Made by a program: the position numbers and the translations under genes
Virus record (IMG/VR): IMGVR_UViG_3300020437_001194
Coordinates: 1 to 44,336 of that record
Direction: 5' to 3' (one strand)
Length of the DNA: 44,336 nucleotides
From: a virus
Shown: positions 15,348 through 23,300 of the stretch, one piece after another
How the letters are laid out: each line of letters starts with the position of its first letter
How positions within the stretch are numbered: the first letter of the stretch is position 1
Notes under the pieces: model-generated
Seen by the model: only the letters and a program-made list of their open reading frames with translations
Database searches by the model: none
What the model was told of the DNA's origin: nothing

Positions 15348-15359
15348 GGTTAAATAGGT
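15348..15359 (+). promoter_or_regulatory. GTTAAATAGG promoter before 15392
   Basis: GTTAAATAGG; TTAAATA is 42 bases before ATG 15392, which leaves a short leader of about 12 bases containing GGAAGTGG. Confidence 0.55.
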
Positions 15360-15391
15360 GAGTCCTACCTTCCTAAATTGGAAGTGGAAAC

Positions 15392-15739
15392 ATGAACGAT
15401 GATGATTACAACATTTGGAATTGGTTTTTTGACAATGGAAAGAGAGAACGATATAACCCTTTCAACCCCTATTCCAAACCATACACTACAAGGCCATTTA
15501 AGTCATTTATTGATGAAATTTTGAAGTCGGTTGATTTCGATAAAATGAATGATGGAAAGGTAGCCATCGTAAAAATCGAGAGAGATGGCAAAACCTACGA
15601 GGTCAGAATCACAGATACAACTCCACAAAATAACGGCAAGATTGATATCGTTTCGGTGGATTATGAGGATGAGAATACAACCTCTAAGGGAGATTCAAAT
15701 GAAAACTCCACAGATTCACAAGACTACTACACCCCCTGA
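15392..15739 (+). CDS. Acidic 115-residue protein, unknown
   Basis: An aromatic N-terminal part (YNIWNWFFDNGKRERYNPF), a central alpha/beta stretch (FIDEILKSVDFD, then VAIVKIERDGKTYEVRI) and a disordered acidic tail rich in N, S, T, D and E. No family recognised. Own promoter box; begins the run leading to the deaminase and nucleases. Confidence 0.6.
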   Translation: MNDDDYNIWNWFFDNGKRERYNPFNPYSKPYTTRPFKSFIDEILKSVDFDKMNDGKVAIVKIERDGKTYEVRITDTTPQNNGKIDIVSVDYEDENTTSKGDSNENSTDSQDYYTP

Positions 15740-15754
15740 TTAGGATTGAATCTC

Positions 15755-15862
15755 ATGCTTTGTCCTATTTGTTCTGTGCGAGAGCATAGACAGAAGATGA
15801 TTTTTTGTGAACAAGACCACACCTATTACTGTGGGTGCGGATATGCAATTAAGCGGAAGTAG
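15755..15862 (+). CDS. 35-residue zinc-ribbon peptide
   Basis: Sequence begins MLCPICSV and has a second site YYCGCGYAIKR, together four cysteines in CxxC and CxC form, a mini zinc ribbon. Similar minimal ribbons occur in archaeal viruses, but no specific family is claimed. It lies between two well-supported genes in a 128-base gap that it nearly fills. Confidence 0.5.
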   Translation: MLCPICSVREHRQKMIFCEQDHTYYCGCGYAIKRK

Positions 15863-15867
15863 TTGCC

Positions 15868-16284
15868 ATGCACCGAACTAAGCGGTCTGAGAGGCGGGCA
15901 AGGGTGCTTGCCCAAAAGTCAGATATGAATCAAAACTTGGCCGCAATCATAATTCAAGGAGGTAAGATTCTTGGAAGTGGTTTCAATCAAAGAATAGATT
16001 ACAACCACTCGCATCATGCCGAAATCAAGGCATTGAAATCCATGAGGCGACAGAAGAGAACCCCCAAGGGTGCAGACATTCATGTTTATCGGTTTAGGGC
16101 AGACGGAACATACGGGCTTGCCAAGCCTTGTAAGGACTGTATGATTGCCATTAAGGGGGCGGGAATCAAGAGAGTTTTCTATTCAGACTACGATGGTTCG
16201 ATGAAAATGTTGAAGGTTGATGATGTAAATCTTGACGATTATGGTTATCGAAAAAGAAAATGGAAACACACCAAGAACGGATAG
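15868..16284 (+). CDS. Cytidine/deoxycytidylate deaminase-like protein
   Basis: A 138-residue protein with the zinc site of the cytidine deaminase superfamily: SHHAEIKAL (histidine and catalytic glutamate) and KPCKDCMIAI (the two zinc cysteines), with a strand RVFYSD after the helix, as in dCMP and RibD-type deaminases. Its basic N-terminus (RTKRSERRARVLAQK) might contact nucleic acid. In phages such enzymes usually turn dCMP into dUMP for dTTP synthesis, which suits the RNR nearby; deamination of tRNA or DNA is an alternative. Confidence 0.75.
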   Translation: MHRTKRSERRARVLAQKSDMNQNLAAIIIQGGKILGSGFNQRIDYNHSHHAEIKALKSMRRQKRTPKGADIHVYRFRADGTYGLAKPCKDCMIAIKGAGIKRVFYSDYDGSMKMLKVDDVNLDDYGYRKRKWKHTKNG

Positions 16285-16319
16285 TGGATGGTGGGTATTG
16301 GGTGTATCTTCACCACAAG

Positions 16320-16329
16320 ACTTAAGAGG
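16320..16329 (+). promoter_or_regulatory. CTTAAGAGG box before 5' nuclease
   Basis: ACTTAAGAGGC; TTAAGAG begins 29 bases before ATG 16351. This selects 16351 as the start over in-frame upstream codons (from 16288). Confidence 0.55.
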
Positions 16330-16350
16330 CAAAATGGAATTATCCTGATT

Positions 16351-17145
16351 ATGGCTACGATTTTGATTGATGGTGGCTACTTTGTTGGAAGATTTGAGAA
16401 TCATTGGAACCGACATACCAAAAAGAAAAACATGAGGTATTGGTGGGAACAAGGCAAACAAAGAAATATCACAAAGGAAGAATTGTTCGGCCATCTCAAT
16501 CGAATTTTTTCCTACGATATGACCTACCTTCACATGAAAATTAGTGAAATGAATTTCCCACGCAGAGTTATTGTGTGTTATGATGGGATTTACGGAAGAA
16601 GGCCGAGAGGTTCAGCATATCCTGATTACAAGAAAAATCGAAGAGGTGGGGTATCTGCCAATGAGCATAAAGGGATTGATGTAAGGGAAAGGATAGTCAA
16701 ATGTGGGTATGACCCTCATGCCCTTGATGATTATTGGTCGTATGAGTATGATGATTACATGGAAGCCGATGATTTGATTGCAGAACTTTGTTCTGCATTT
16801 CCCCGCAACGAAGAGATTGTAGTGATGACAAAAGACCGTGATTTGTATCAACTCCTTGAACACCCGAATGTGAGAATTCACAATTTCACCAAGTTCATCA
16901 CAGTTGAAGATTTTGAAAGTGAGTATGGAATAGAGCCAAAACAGTTTCTTGACTTGAAATCTTTGGCGGGAGATAAATCAGACAACATACCGGGCATCAA
17001 GGGAGTGGGGCCAAAAACTGCCGCCAAATGGTTGAGAGAATATGGTTGCATTGAAGACATCCCGCTTGATTTGATTGACGAAGAAAGTAAAGAATCTTTG
17101 AAATTGTGGAAGCGAATTTGTTCTATCCCATACCATAGTGCTTAA
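16351..17145 (+). CDS. 5'-3' exonuclease / flap endonuclease, phage-bacterial type
   Basis: A 264-residue structure-specific 5' nuclease that removes RNA primers and 5' flaps. Visible motifs: MATILIDGGYF (first acidic residue), VIVCYDG, YKKNRR, EADDLIAEL, VVMTKDRDLYQLL, and the helix-three-turn-helix SLAGDKSDNIPGIKGVGPKTAAKWL. The layout and length are those of phage T5-type and Pol I-linked nucleases rather than archaeal/eukaryotic FEN1, a mixed heritage next to the archaeal clamp and PolD subunit. No PCNA-binding tail is evident at its C-terminus. Confidence 0.88.
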   Translation: MATILIDGGYFVGRFENHWNRHTKKKNMRYWWEQGKQRNITKEELFGHLNRIFSYDMTYLHMKISEMNFPRRVIVCYDGIYGRRPRGSAYPDYKKNRRGGVSANEHKGIDVRERIVKCGYDPHALDDYWSYEYDDYMEADDLIAELCSAFPRNEEIVVMTKDRDLYQLLEHPNVRIHNFTKFITVEDFESEYGIEPKQFLDLKSLAGDKSDNIPGIKGVGPKTAAKWLREYGCIEDIPLDLIDEESKESLKLWKRICSIPYHSA

Positions 17146-17150
17146 ATAGG
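17140..17150 (+). promoter_or_regulatory. CTTAAATAGG promoter before 17172
   Basis: CTTAAATAGG inside the last codons of the 5' nuclease gene; TTAAATA is exactly 30 bases before ATG 17172. Confidence 0.65.
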
Positions 17151-17171
17151 TCAAAATAAATTGTTCAATTA

Positions 17172-17624
17172 ATGTCAGCAAGAAAGCGATTTAGCAAGAG
17201 GCTATTTGAGGAAAATGACGAATTAGCAAGGAACGCAGTTGAACACCTTCGACATCATTTTGGTGTGGATTGTTTCAAGGATTCCAAGAACCGATACACC
17301 ATTGATAGAGAAGGTTGGCGAGATGAAACACACCTCATGAATATAGAAGTCGAAGTAAAACACAATTGGAAGAAAGGTTTGGAAGCATTTCCCTATGATA
17401 CCATTCACTTACCTAAACGAAAGGAAAAGTATTTCGGCTTAAGCAAGCCCACCTATTTCGTAATTTTTAGTTCAGATTTACAAGGAGCAATTGTATTTTC
17501 CGACAGAACGGCTATGGAGCATGGAAAATTGAAAGAGGTTCCAAACAAATTTGTTCCTAAGGGAGAACTGTTTTATTCAATCCCCATACAGAGAACTGCT
17601 TGGTTGAAATGTGGTGATGTTTGA
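17172..17624 (+). CDS. Possible PD-(D/E)XK nuclease / Holliday-junction-like
   Basis: A 150-residue basic protein. HLMNIEVEVKHNWKKG contains an ExExK-like strand with a following basic residue, and PTYFVIFSSDLQGAIVF gives the next strands, an order seen in small PD-(D/E)XK nucleases of phages. An aspartate expected before the ExK is probably in YTIDREGWRDE. Neighbourhood (5' nuclease, ERCC4 nuclease, PCNA) supports a DNA recombination or repair role. Not a confident family assignment. Confidence 0.58.
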   Translation: MSARKRFSKRLFEENDELARNAVEHLRHHFGVDCFKDSKNRYTIDREGWRDETHLMNIEVEVKHNWKKGLEAFPYDTIHLPKRKEKYFGLSKPTYFVIFSSDLQGAIVFSDRTAMEHGKLKEVPNKFVPKGELFYSIPIQRTAWLKCGDV

Positions 17625-17887
17625 TGGAATTTCACATTGATGAACAAGTTTTGAATGATTATTTGAAATTGCTTCGGACTGATGGTGAGATGAATCACAA
17701 AGGAATCTATGCCCTATTGAGTCAGTTGGCTATGATGGGATATCTGCATCGAGATTCGCACAAAGTTGTATTGCACAACAATGATTCAGAAGCAGACCTT
17801 GATGAGGATTATGAAAAATATCTTGACAACAAAGCGGCAGGAAGGGAAATAACAAATTGGGAGGACAGACAAGATGAATCACAATGA
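17624..17887 (+). CDS. 87-residue protein, unknown
   Basis: N-terminal helical part (EFHIDEQVLNDYLKLLRTDGEMN ... LLSQLAMMGYL) could be a small winged-helix-like unit; the C-terminal half is strongly acidic (SEADLDEDYEKYLD). ATG overlaps the previous stop; it overlaps the next gene by 14 bases. No family recognised. Confidence 0.58.
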   Translation: MEFHIDEQVLNDYLKLLRTDGEMNHKGIYALLSQLAMMGYLHRDSHKVVLHNNDSEADLDEDYEKYLDNKAAGREITNWEDRQDESQ

Positions 17888-18281
17888 TGAATTGATTCTG
17901 ATGTTGAAGGAATTTTTTGAACCTCATGTTTCCACCCTCAACGGCATGGAATATGAAACCATTCAAGGCTCATTGGTTGGGATGGCTCAATTGAGACTTT
18001 TTGATGAATCAGGAATCAAGATTTACGACTTTGTAAATTTTGACCCCAATTTCTGCGAGTGTGTTGCTGATGTTTTCAACATTTTGGAAATTCATGACCG
18101 AGAATGGTTCGATATTGACTTCTTTTCAATGTGTGAGATTCAATCCGATGAGATTGATTCTGCACTCTATGATTTCCTATGTGAGAAAGGTTTTGTGATT
18201 CAAACATCAAAGCAAGATGTATGCAAAACCTATGAAAGTGAATTTTTTGTTGAAATCAATTCAGAGGATGCTCAACATTAA
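17874..18281 (+). CDS. Acidic 135-residue protein, unknown
   Basis: An alpha-helical, acidic, cysteine-containing protein (ELILMLKEFFEPHV, FCECVADVFNILEIHDREW, SALYDFLCEKGFVI). No family recognised. Its 3' end overlaps by 26 bases the 3' end of the minus-strand gene at 18256-18510, so the two transcripts converge. Acid-rich small proteins in virus genomes sometimes mimic DNA, but nothing specific supports that here. Confidence 0.58.
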   Translation: MNHNDELILMLKEFFEPHVSTLNGMEYETIQGSLVGMAQLRLFDESGIKIYDFVNFDPNFCECVADVFNILEIHDREWFDIDFFSMCEIQSDEIDSALYDFLCEKGFVIQTSKQDVCKTYESEFFVEINSEDAQH

Positions 18282-18510
18282 TGTCGCCCAAAGTCCACCT
18301 CAAAGTTTTGATTACTCCCTCAAGGGCTTTCATGTTTCTGAGACATTCGATTATTCTTTTCTTGTTGCCCTTTTCTTTGGCCTGAAGATACTTGATGTCC
18401 CAAGAATTTTTCACTCTCTCAGCCTTGTTCAACATAACTTCAATCTCATCCCATGTTCTTTTGTAAGAAAAATGTTCCGAGTCTTGGTGGTCTGATAAGG
18501 TGTTTGCCAT
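18256..18510 (-). CDS. Small helical protein, divergent minus-strand gene
   Basis: An 84-residue, mostly alpha-helical, charged protein (RTWDEIEVMLNKAERVKNSW, KEKGNKKRIIECLRNMKALEGVIKTLRW). One of only three minus-strand genes in the window. It is believable because a TTTTAAGTAGTAGG box on the minus strand (18528-18541) sits exactly 29 bases before its ATG, the standard spacing here. It is divergent to the ERCC4 nuclease and shares the intergenic control region with it, so it may be its regulator or partner (inference). No family recognised. Confidence 0.65.
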   Translation of the reverse strand: MANTLSDHQDSEHFSYKRTWDEIEVMLNKAERVKNSWDIKYLQAKEKGNKKRIIECLRNMKALEGVIKTLRWTLGDINVEHPLN

Positions 18511-18527
18511 GAGGTGTGCGATAAAGT

Positions 18528-18573
18528 CCTACTACTTAAAAGTTGCTCGAAAATTATTGTGATGATTTAAGTA
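18528..18573. promoter_or_regulatory. Divergent promoter pair, AAGTAGTA class
   Basis: TTTTAAGTAGTAGG on the minus strand (18541-18528) and TTTAAGTAGTAAG on the plus strand (18566-18578) face away from each other, each 29 bases from its start codon. The two boxes are near mirror copies, which suggests one shared regulator for both genes. Confidence 0.65.
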
Positions 18574-18595
18574 GTAAGAGTTTCAATCTTTGAGC

Positions 18596-19327
18596 ATGAA
18601 AATTCATGTGGATTCTCATGAGCCAACATACTTTGTTGAAAACATCAAAGGCTCGGAATCCACCCCCTTGTCAGTAGGTGATTTTGAATTAGTCAGTTCG
18701 GAGGGGAGGAAGGTCATTATCGAAAGAAAAACATGGGATGACGCTTATGGCTCATGGATTTCAAAGAGGCTTGAAGACCAAGTTTCAAGGATGGTCATGG
18801 AATATGATGAATACATTTTGATGATTGAAGGGAATAAAGCAAGTTCAAGATTATTCAGAACCAAAAAATTCAATCAAATCGAATCCCTTCAGTCATTTCT
18901 GAACCGAATGAGTGCAGAAGTAATTCCTGTGATTTACACATCTTCAAAAAAGAAATCAGCACAATACATTCAGAATTTGATGAAACGAATTGAAACGGGA
19001 GATTATCAAACATTGGTGCGAAAAACTACTGTGGTGAAATCATCAAGGAATAAATATCACAACATTCTTCGCCTCATCCCGAACATCACAATTGACAGGT
19101 CTAAATCTCTCTATGCCCATTTCGATAGTCTGTCGGATTTCATCAACAATGTTCACCGAGCAAGGGAGGTGGACTTGGGAAGTAAGAGGTGGATAAATTC
19201 TGTGAGTAAGATACAAGATTTTGTTCATGCAAAATGGGATGAGGGTGGAGAACGAGAAATTTTGAAATCAGTTAGTTCTTCAAGTTCATCAAAAGAAAAA
19301 GAAAAAGAAAAAGAAATTCAGCCTTGA
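18596..19327 (+). CDS. ERCC4/XPF-type structure-specific nuclease
   Basis: A 243-residue protein with an N-terminal ERCC4 nuclease domain: MKIHVDSHEP (first acidic residue), SVGDFEL, VIIERKTWDDAYGSW (the ERKxxxD catalytic core), EYILMIEG. A later region (residues about 155-205) holds helices that may form the helix-hairpin-helix DNA-binding part of the XPF family, ending in a serine- and lysine-rich tail. It lacks the helicase of archaeal Hef. XPF-type nucleases cut branched DNA at forks and flaps and usually work with PCNA, coded next. ATG 18596 is chosen by the box 29 bases upstream. Confidence 0.82.
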   Translation: MKIHVDSHEPTYFVENIKGSESTPLSVGDFELVSSEGRKVIIERKTWDDAYGSWISKRLEDQVSRMVMEYDEYILMIEGNKASSRLFRTKKFNQIESLQSFLNRMSAEVIPVIYTSSKKKSAQYIQNLMKRIETGDYQTLVRKTTVVKSSRNKYHNILRLIPNITIDRSKSLYAHFDSLSDFINNVHRAREVDLGSKRWINSVSKIQDFVHAKWDEGGEREILKSVSSSSSSKEKEKEKEIQP

Positions 19328-19339
19328 CATTAGCAAAGG

Positions 19340-19348
19340 TTAAATACT
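19340..19348 (+). promoter_or_regulatory. TTAAATACTTC promoter before PCNA
   Basis: GTTAAATACTTC; TTAAATA is 40 bases before ATG 19380, 34 before GTG 19374 and 28 before TTG 19368, so the exact PCNA start is not settled. Confidence 0.55.
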
Positions 19349-19379
19349 TCAAATGCAACATTGGCAATTGGTAGTGAAT

Positions 19380-20120
19380 ATGGATTCAAAGGCAAAGATA
19401 GTAATGACATCAGAACTGAGTAAAGAAATTGTAAAAGCAGTTGAGAATACAGAAGAACAGGCAATTTTTGTATTTGATTCTTCAGGATTATTCATTAGGG
19501 TTTCAGACCCCTATCGAGCAAGAGTTGTGGAATTGGTTATCCCCAAGGAGAGGTTCACAGATTATGAATTCACAGGCAATTCAGATTCACAACTCAGGGC
19601 AGGGATTGTGATATCAAGATTGAAGGATATAACCAAGACGCTCAGGAAAGGAGACACCCTCGAATTGGTGTATTCCTCAGGCGAGAGCAGGATTCAAACT
19701 CAAGCAGGGATTCTTCGCAGAGATATTCGATTGATTAAATCAGAACTTTTGGCTGATATTCCTGTGATTTCAGTAGCATTTGAATATGAAGTTGATGTTG
19801 ATTATTCAACCATCAGCCAATTTTTGAAGGCTTCAAACGGAAAAGGCCATTTATGTGATTTCATCACGGATGGGGGATTCATCATGGCTTGTGAAACTGA
19901 TGAAGGAACTGTCAGAATCAAGAGAGAAGTTGATGAGTGTGGGATGCGACCTGCAAATCACATTTCCATGACTACTTTTTCTGTTGAACACACAATAAAG
20001 GCTTTGGCGTTAGGAAACGACTTGATTCGGATTAGAGGCAAACAAGATTCTGCGGTGGAATTCTCTTGGATTTCCAAGACGGGGATTAATATGAGGGCTT
20101 GGGTTGCCCCAAGGGTGTGA
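19380..20120 (+). CDS. pcn: PCNA-type DNA sliding clamp
   Basis: A 246-residue protein, the standard length of an archaeal/eukaryotic PCNA. The N-terminal half (MTSELSKEIVKAVEN, FVFDSSGLFIRVSDPYRARVVELVIP, ERFTDYEF), the connecting segment (SRLKDITKTLRKGDTLEL) and the C-terminal half (HISMTTFSVEHTIKALALGNDLIRIRG, FSWISKTGINMRAWVAPRV) follow the PCNA order. As a ring it would tether the polymerase and nucleases to DNA. Having its own clamp suggests that the element copies its DNA with a dedicated replisome, matching the PolD subunit at the left edge. In-frame starts further upstream (19368, 19374) are possible. Confidence 0.85.
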   Translation: MDSKAKIVMTSELSKEIVKAVENTEEQAIFVFDSSGLFIRVSDPYRARVVELVIPKERFTDYEFTGNSDSQLRAGIVISRLKDITKTLRKGDTLELVYSSGESRIQTQAGILRRDIRLIKSELLADIPVISVAFEYEVDVDYSTISQFLKASNGKGHLCDFITDGGFIMACETDEGTVRIKREVDECGMRPANHISMTTFSVEHTIKALALGNDLIRIRGKQDSAVEFSWISKTGINMRAWVAPRV

Positions 20121-20125
20121 TTTCA

Positions 20126-20338
20126 ATGAGAACTAAACCTACAAATTTCGAGGCCGCAAAATTGGTAATGGGTTTGGGAGAGCAAATTACTGCTGACCAA
20201 ATAATCGGAAGGATGATGGATTTGGGCCGAAAGGAGATTCCAACAAAGAAAGCCATTTCAGTAAAATTTAGGACTGACCCCGATATTGAAGTATTGAAAT
20301 CAGGGAGAAGTGCTACGCTTTTTATCAGATTGAAATAA
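20126..20338 (+). CDS. 70-residue winged-helix-like protein
   Basis: A small basic protein that begins shortly after PCNA. Helices (FEAAKLVMGLGEQITADQIIGRMMDLG) followed by KAISVKFRTDPDIEVLKSGRSATLFIRL look like a helix-turn-helix with a beta wing. A DNA-binding role is plausible. Not recognised beyond that. Confidence 0.55.
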   Translation: MRTKPTNFEAAKLVMGLGEQITADQIIGRMMDLGRKEIPTKKAISVKFRTDPDIEVLKSGRSATLFIRLK

Positions 20339-20345
20339 ACGGCAT

Positions 20346-20356
20346 CTTTAAGTATC
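20346..20356 (+). promoter_or_regulatory. TTTAAGTATC promoter, giant gene
   Basis: CTTTAAGTATC; TTAAGTA lies 29 bases before ATG 20377. Same class as the tail-anchored array and the GluRS-like gene. Confidence 0.6.
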
Positions 20357-20376
20357 AAATCGAGAAGTAAAACATC

Positions 20377-23300
20377 ATGTCTGAAATCAGGACAGAAATT
20401 ATCTCTCAGGAAAAAGAGGTCTTTGACTTTCCTGATGCTGAAACATGGGCGAAATCGGTTAAGGCTGAGTTCAATCGGTTCCCCAACCACCCAAGTAGCA
20501 GATATCAAAGGGGAGGGAACGAACTTAACAAAAATGGAAGCAGACCTTTCCCCAACCGAAAATCCCCACAATCAGGCTACACAAGCACAATGTCAGAAGA
20601 ACTTGTGGACTGTTTGAAAACTCGAATGGCAAATGAACAATCATCAAGTGTGAAAAAGAATGGATTTAGTGTGTTTGAACAAATCACAGGATTTTACTCA
20701 ATTCAAGTAGTTGATGAAAGAACAAGACAAAATCAACAATCGAGGCTAAATCAAATCTGCGAACTCTTAACGAAAAGCCGATATGGACTTATTGACCCAC
20801 TTACGGGAGAGGAAGCAACAATTGATACTGAGTATGGCGAAAGAATTGCATACTCATTCATGGGAGGCGTGAACAACCCAAGATACCTTACTTATTCAGT
20901 TCTTCAAGAACAAAAGGCTGAACCCATCTTGACTGATACCCTTTTGGAATCACAGATGAGGGGCTTCATTTACAACATGGTAATGGAAACGGGAGAAGTG
21001 CCTGAAATTACAAAAGCATTCACGGCAATTATGAGGGAAGGTAGCACAGATTCAGTTTTTGCCTTAATGAGAGGGGATGCAGGTGGCACAAGACGAATGG
21101 TGGGTGAGATTCTTGCTGAACTATCCGATTTGGATTCATCTGAAAGGGTTAGCATGATGCAATCTTTTGAAGTCGAAGAAGCAGAGTTCAAAGAAGGTGG
21201 CGGATTAGAGAGAGTTTCCAAAGAAATATCAATGAAGAAGTTTTTGACATTGGATTTTGATTCAGAGGGAACAAGAACAACTTTGAATGGCATAAGACCT
21301 CCTGCGGAAGGATTAAGTGCAGGTTCAAATTGGCCTGTGGATAGTTCAGGGAATTACATTCTTCATATCACCCAAGAACCTATTCAAATTTTGTGTAAAT
21401 CGGTCAATCGAGCATGGGATGGCAATTCTTGTGAGTCTTTGGATTCTGATTACGAATACAAGGCAGGTTCATTTGATGATATTCGGTGGGGAAATGCCAT
21501 CGCTCTCGCCTACAATGCCGATGATGTCATGAAAGATGGTGAAATAGTGATTGACGATGCGGCAATTTTGAAGTGCAAGGGGAGATTTATTCTCCGATGG
21601 GGTATTGGAGTTTCAGAAGATGGTTCCGAGTTAGGGCCGAGAATCGGTGTGGAAAGAACAGTTTATTCAGTCAATGGGAAAAACCCCTCTTGGCAATCAA
21701 CACTTGGGCAAGGATTAATCAATGTTTTGGAATCTAAAGGTCTATGGGACTTTCAAAGTGTGAGAACTCCTTACAATTACAAGGGATATTCTGATGTGAA
21801 TAGTGGAAGGGGGAGAATTACTTATGGAAAAGTTGCCTTTGGAGTTCAAGAGGGAACGGGACTTGCAGGGGAACGAGATGAAGGATTACCTGACTATTCG
21901 GGTGATGAAACACTTTCGTTTGCTGAATTCCAAAGATTGATTGATTCGATTGACAATGACCGAGTGAGAATCAGTCTTGCAGAAAATCCAATGGTGTATG
22001 TTTCCGATAGGATTATTGGAAATCTCATGACAAAAATTTGGAACTTCTATGAAGATGAAAACAAAGAAAGGCTTTTGTATATGCTTGTAGGACACCGACA
22101 TGGAACTCCATCTTTGTTGCTTCCTGCCCTTGAAGGTCTTGATGCACTTGTTCCTGATTACATGAACATGAGTCAAGGAAATCTTTTGATGGCGTTTATT
22201 CATCACAATAGAAGTGATGCTTCCGTTCACTACAAAGTCAGAGAATTGATTGGAGAAGATGCCGACCTATGGTATTTGCTTCCTCAGGGAACTGTTGATA
22301 CACACTCTTTGATTTTTGCACCTCAAGACATTATGGATTCTGTTGTGGAGACTTACAAGGTAATCTTGTCGGGCGGAGATAAATTTGAAAGATTCAAGGA
22401 ATTGGCTCACAGATACCAACCACAACTGATGGATATGGTTGATGAATCTATGCTATTTGAGACTTTTGAACAACTAATTTCACAACCTAATTTGAGTCAA
22501 GAAAAATACAATGAATTGATTCAATTGGCTTTGGAAAGTGATAGAGCCGACTATATTTCAAACGCTATGGCTCAAATGGTATATCCTTATGGGGAACCTG
22601 AAAATTACGGATGGACTGAAGACTTCTCAGATTTGGAATCAGTTTTCAGAAAGAAGAATTATGATACAAGAATCCCTATGGTTGATTCTCTTGATTTCAT
22701 ATTTAACAATTTCGTTAATCAAAAAGAATTTTCTTTGGAATTATCTTTAATTTCATTCTTTACTGAGTTGGTAGTTTCAAGTCCCGATACAGAAGATTCC
22801 AAGAAATTGTTTGATTGGTTGATGTCTGTGAAAGAAAAATCAGAAGAAGGCTATTGGGAAGATTGGGCGGGAGCCGTTTGTGCATTCATGCTTAAGCCCG
22901 CAGGATTGAACAAACCATCTAACACAAGACGAACTCCATTGATTCCGAATTCTGCATTCGTTCCTCTTTTGAACTTAGTCGTTGATTCGCCAAACGGAGA
23001 AGAATTCATTGACGCTATCTTTGTGAAATCTATGAATTATACAAATCCTACAAAGTATCTTAATTTCTTGTTTAATGGAGATGAGCCTCCTAAATTGAAG
23101 GAAGAAATTCCTGCGGATTTGGCTTATGCCATGATTGTAGTTCCAACAGTTCTTGATATGGTTGATATTTCCAAGTTGGCAAGAACACTTCCACCCGTTG
23201 ATGAATTGTTTTATCTCTTGGAAGAGGCAGTATTCTCCACATATCTTGGCGACCTTTACACTCCCGATGGTGAAAGACCTTTCAAATCTCTCGCCCCTGA

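Noticed and set aside
20970-21293. 107-codon open minus-strand frame in the giant gene
   Set aside because: It is antisense to a continuous 1822-codon frame with its own promoter and shows no promoter or ribosome site of its own.
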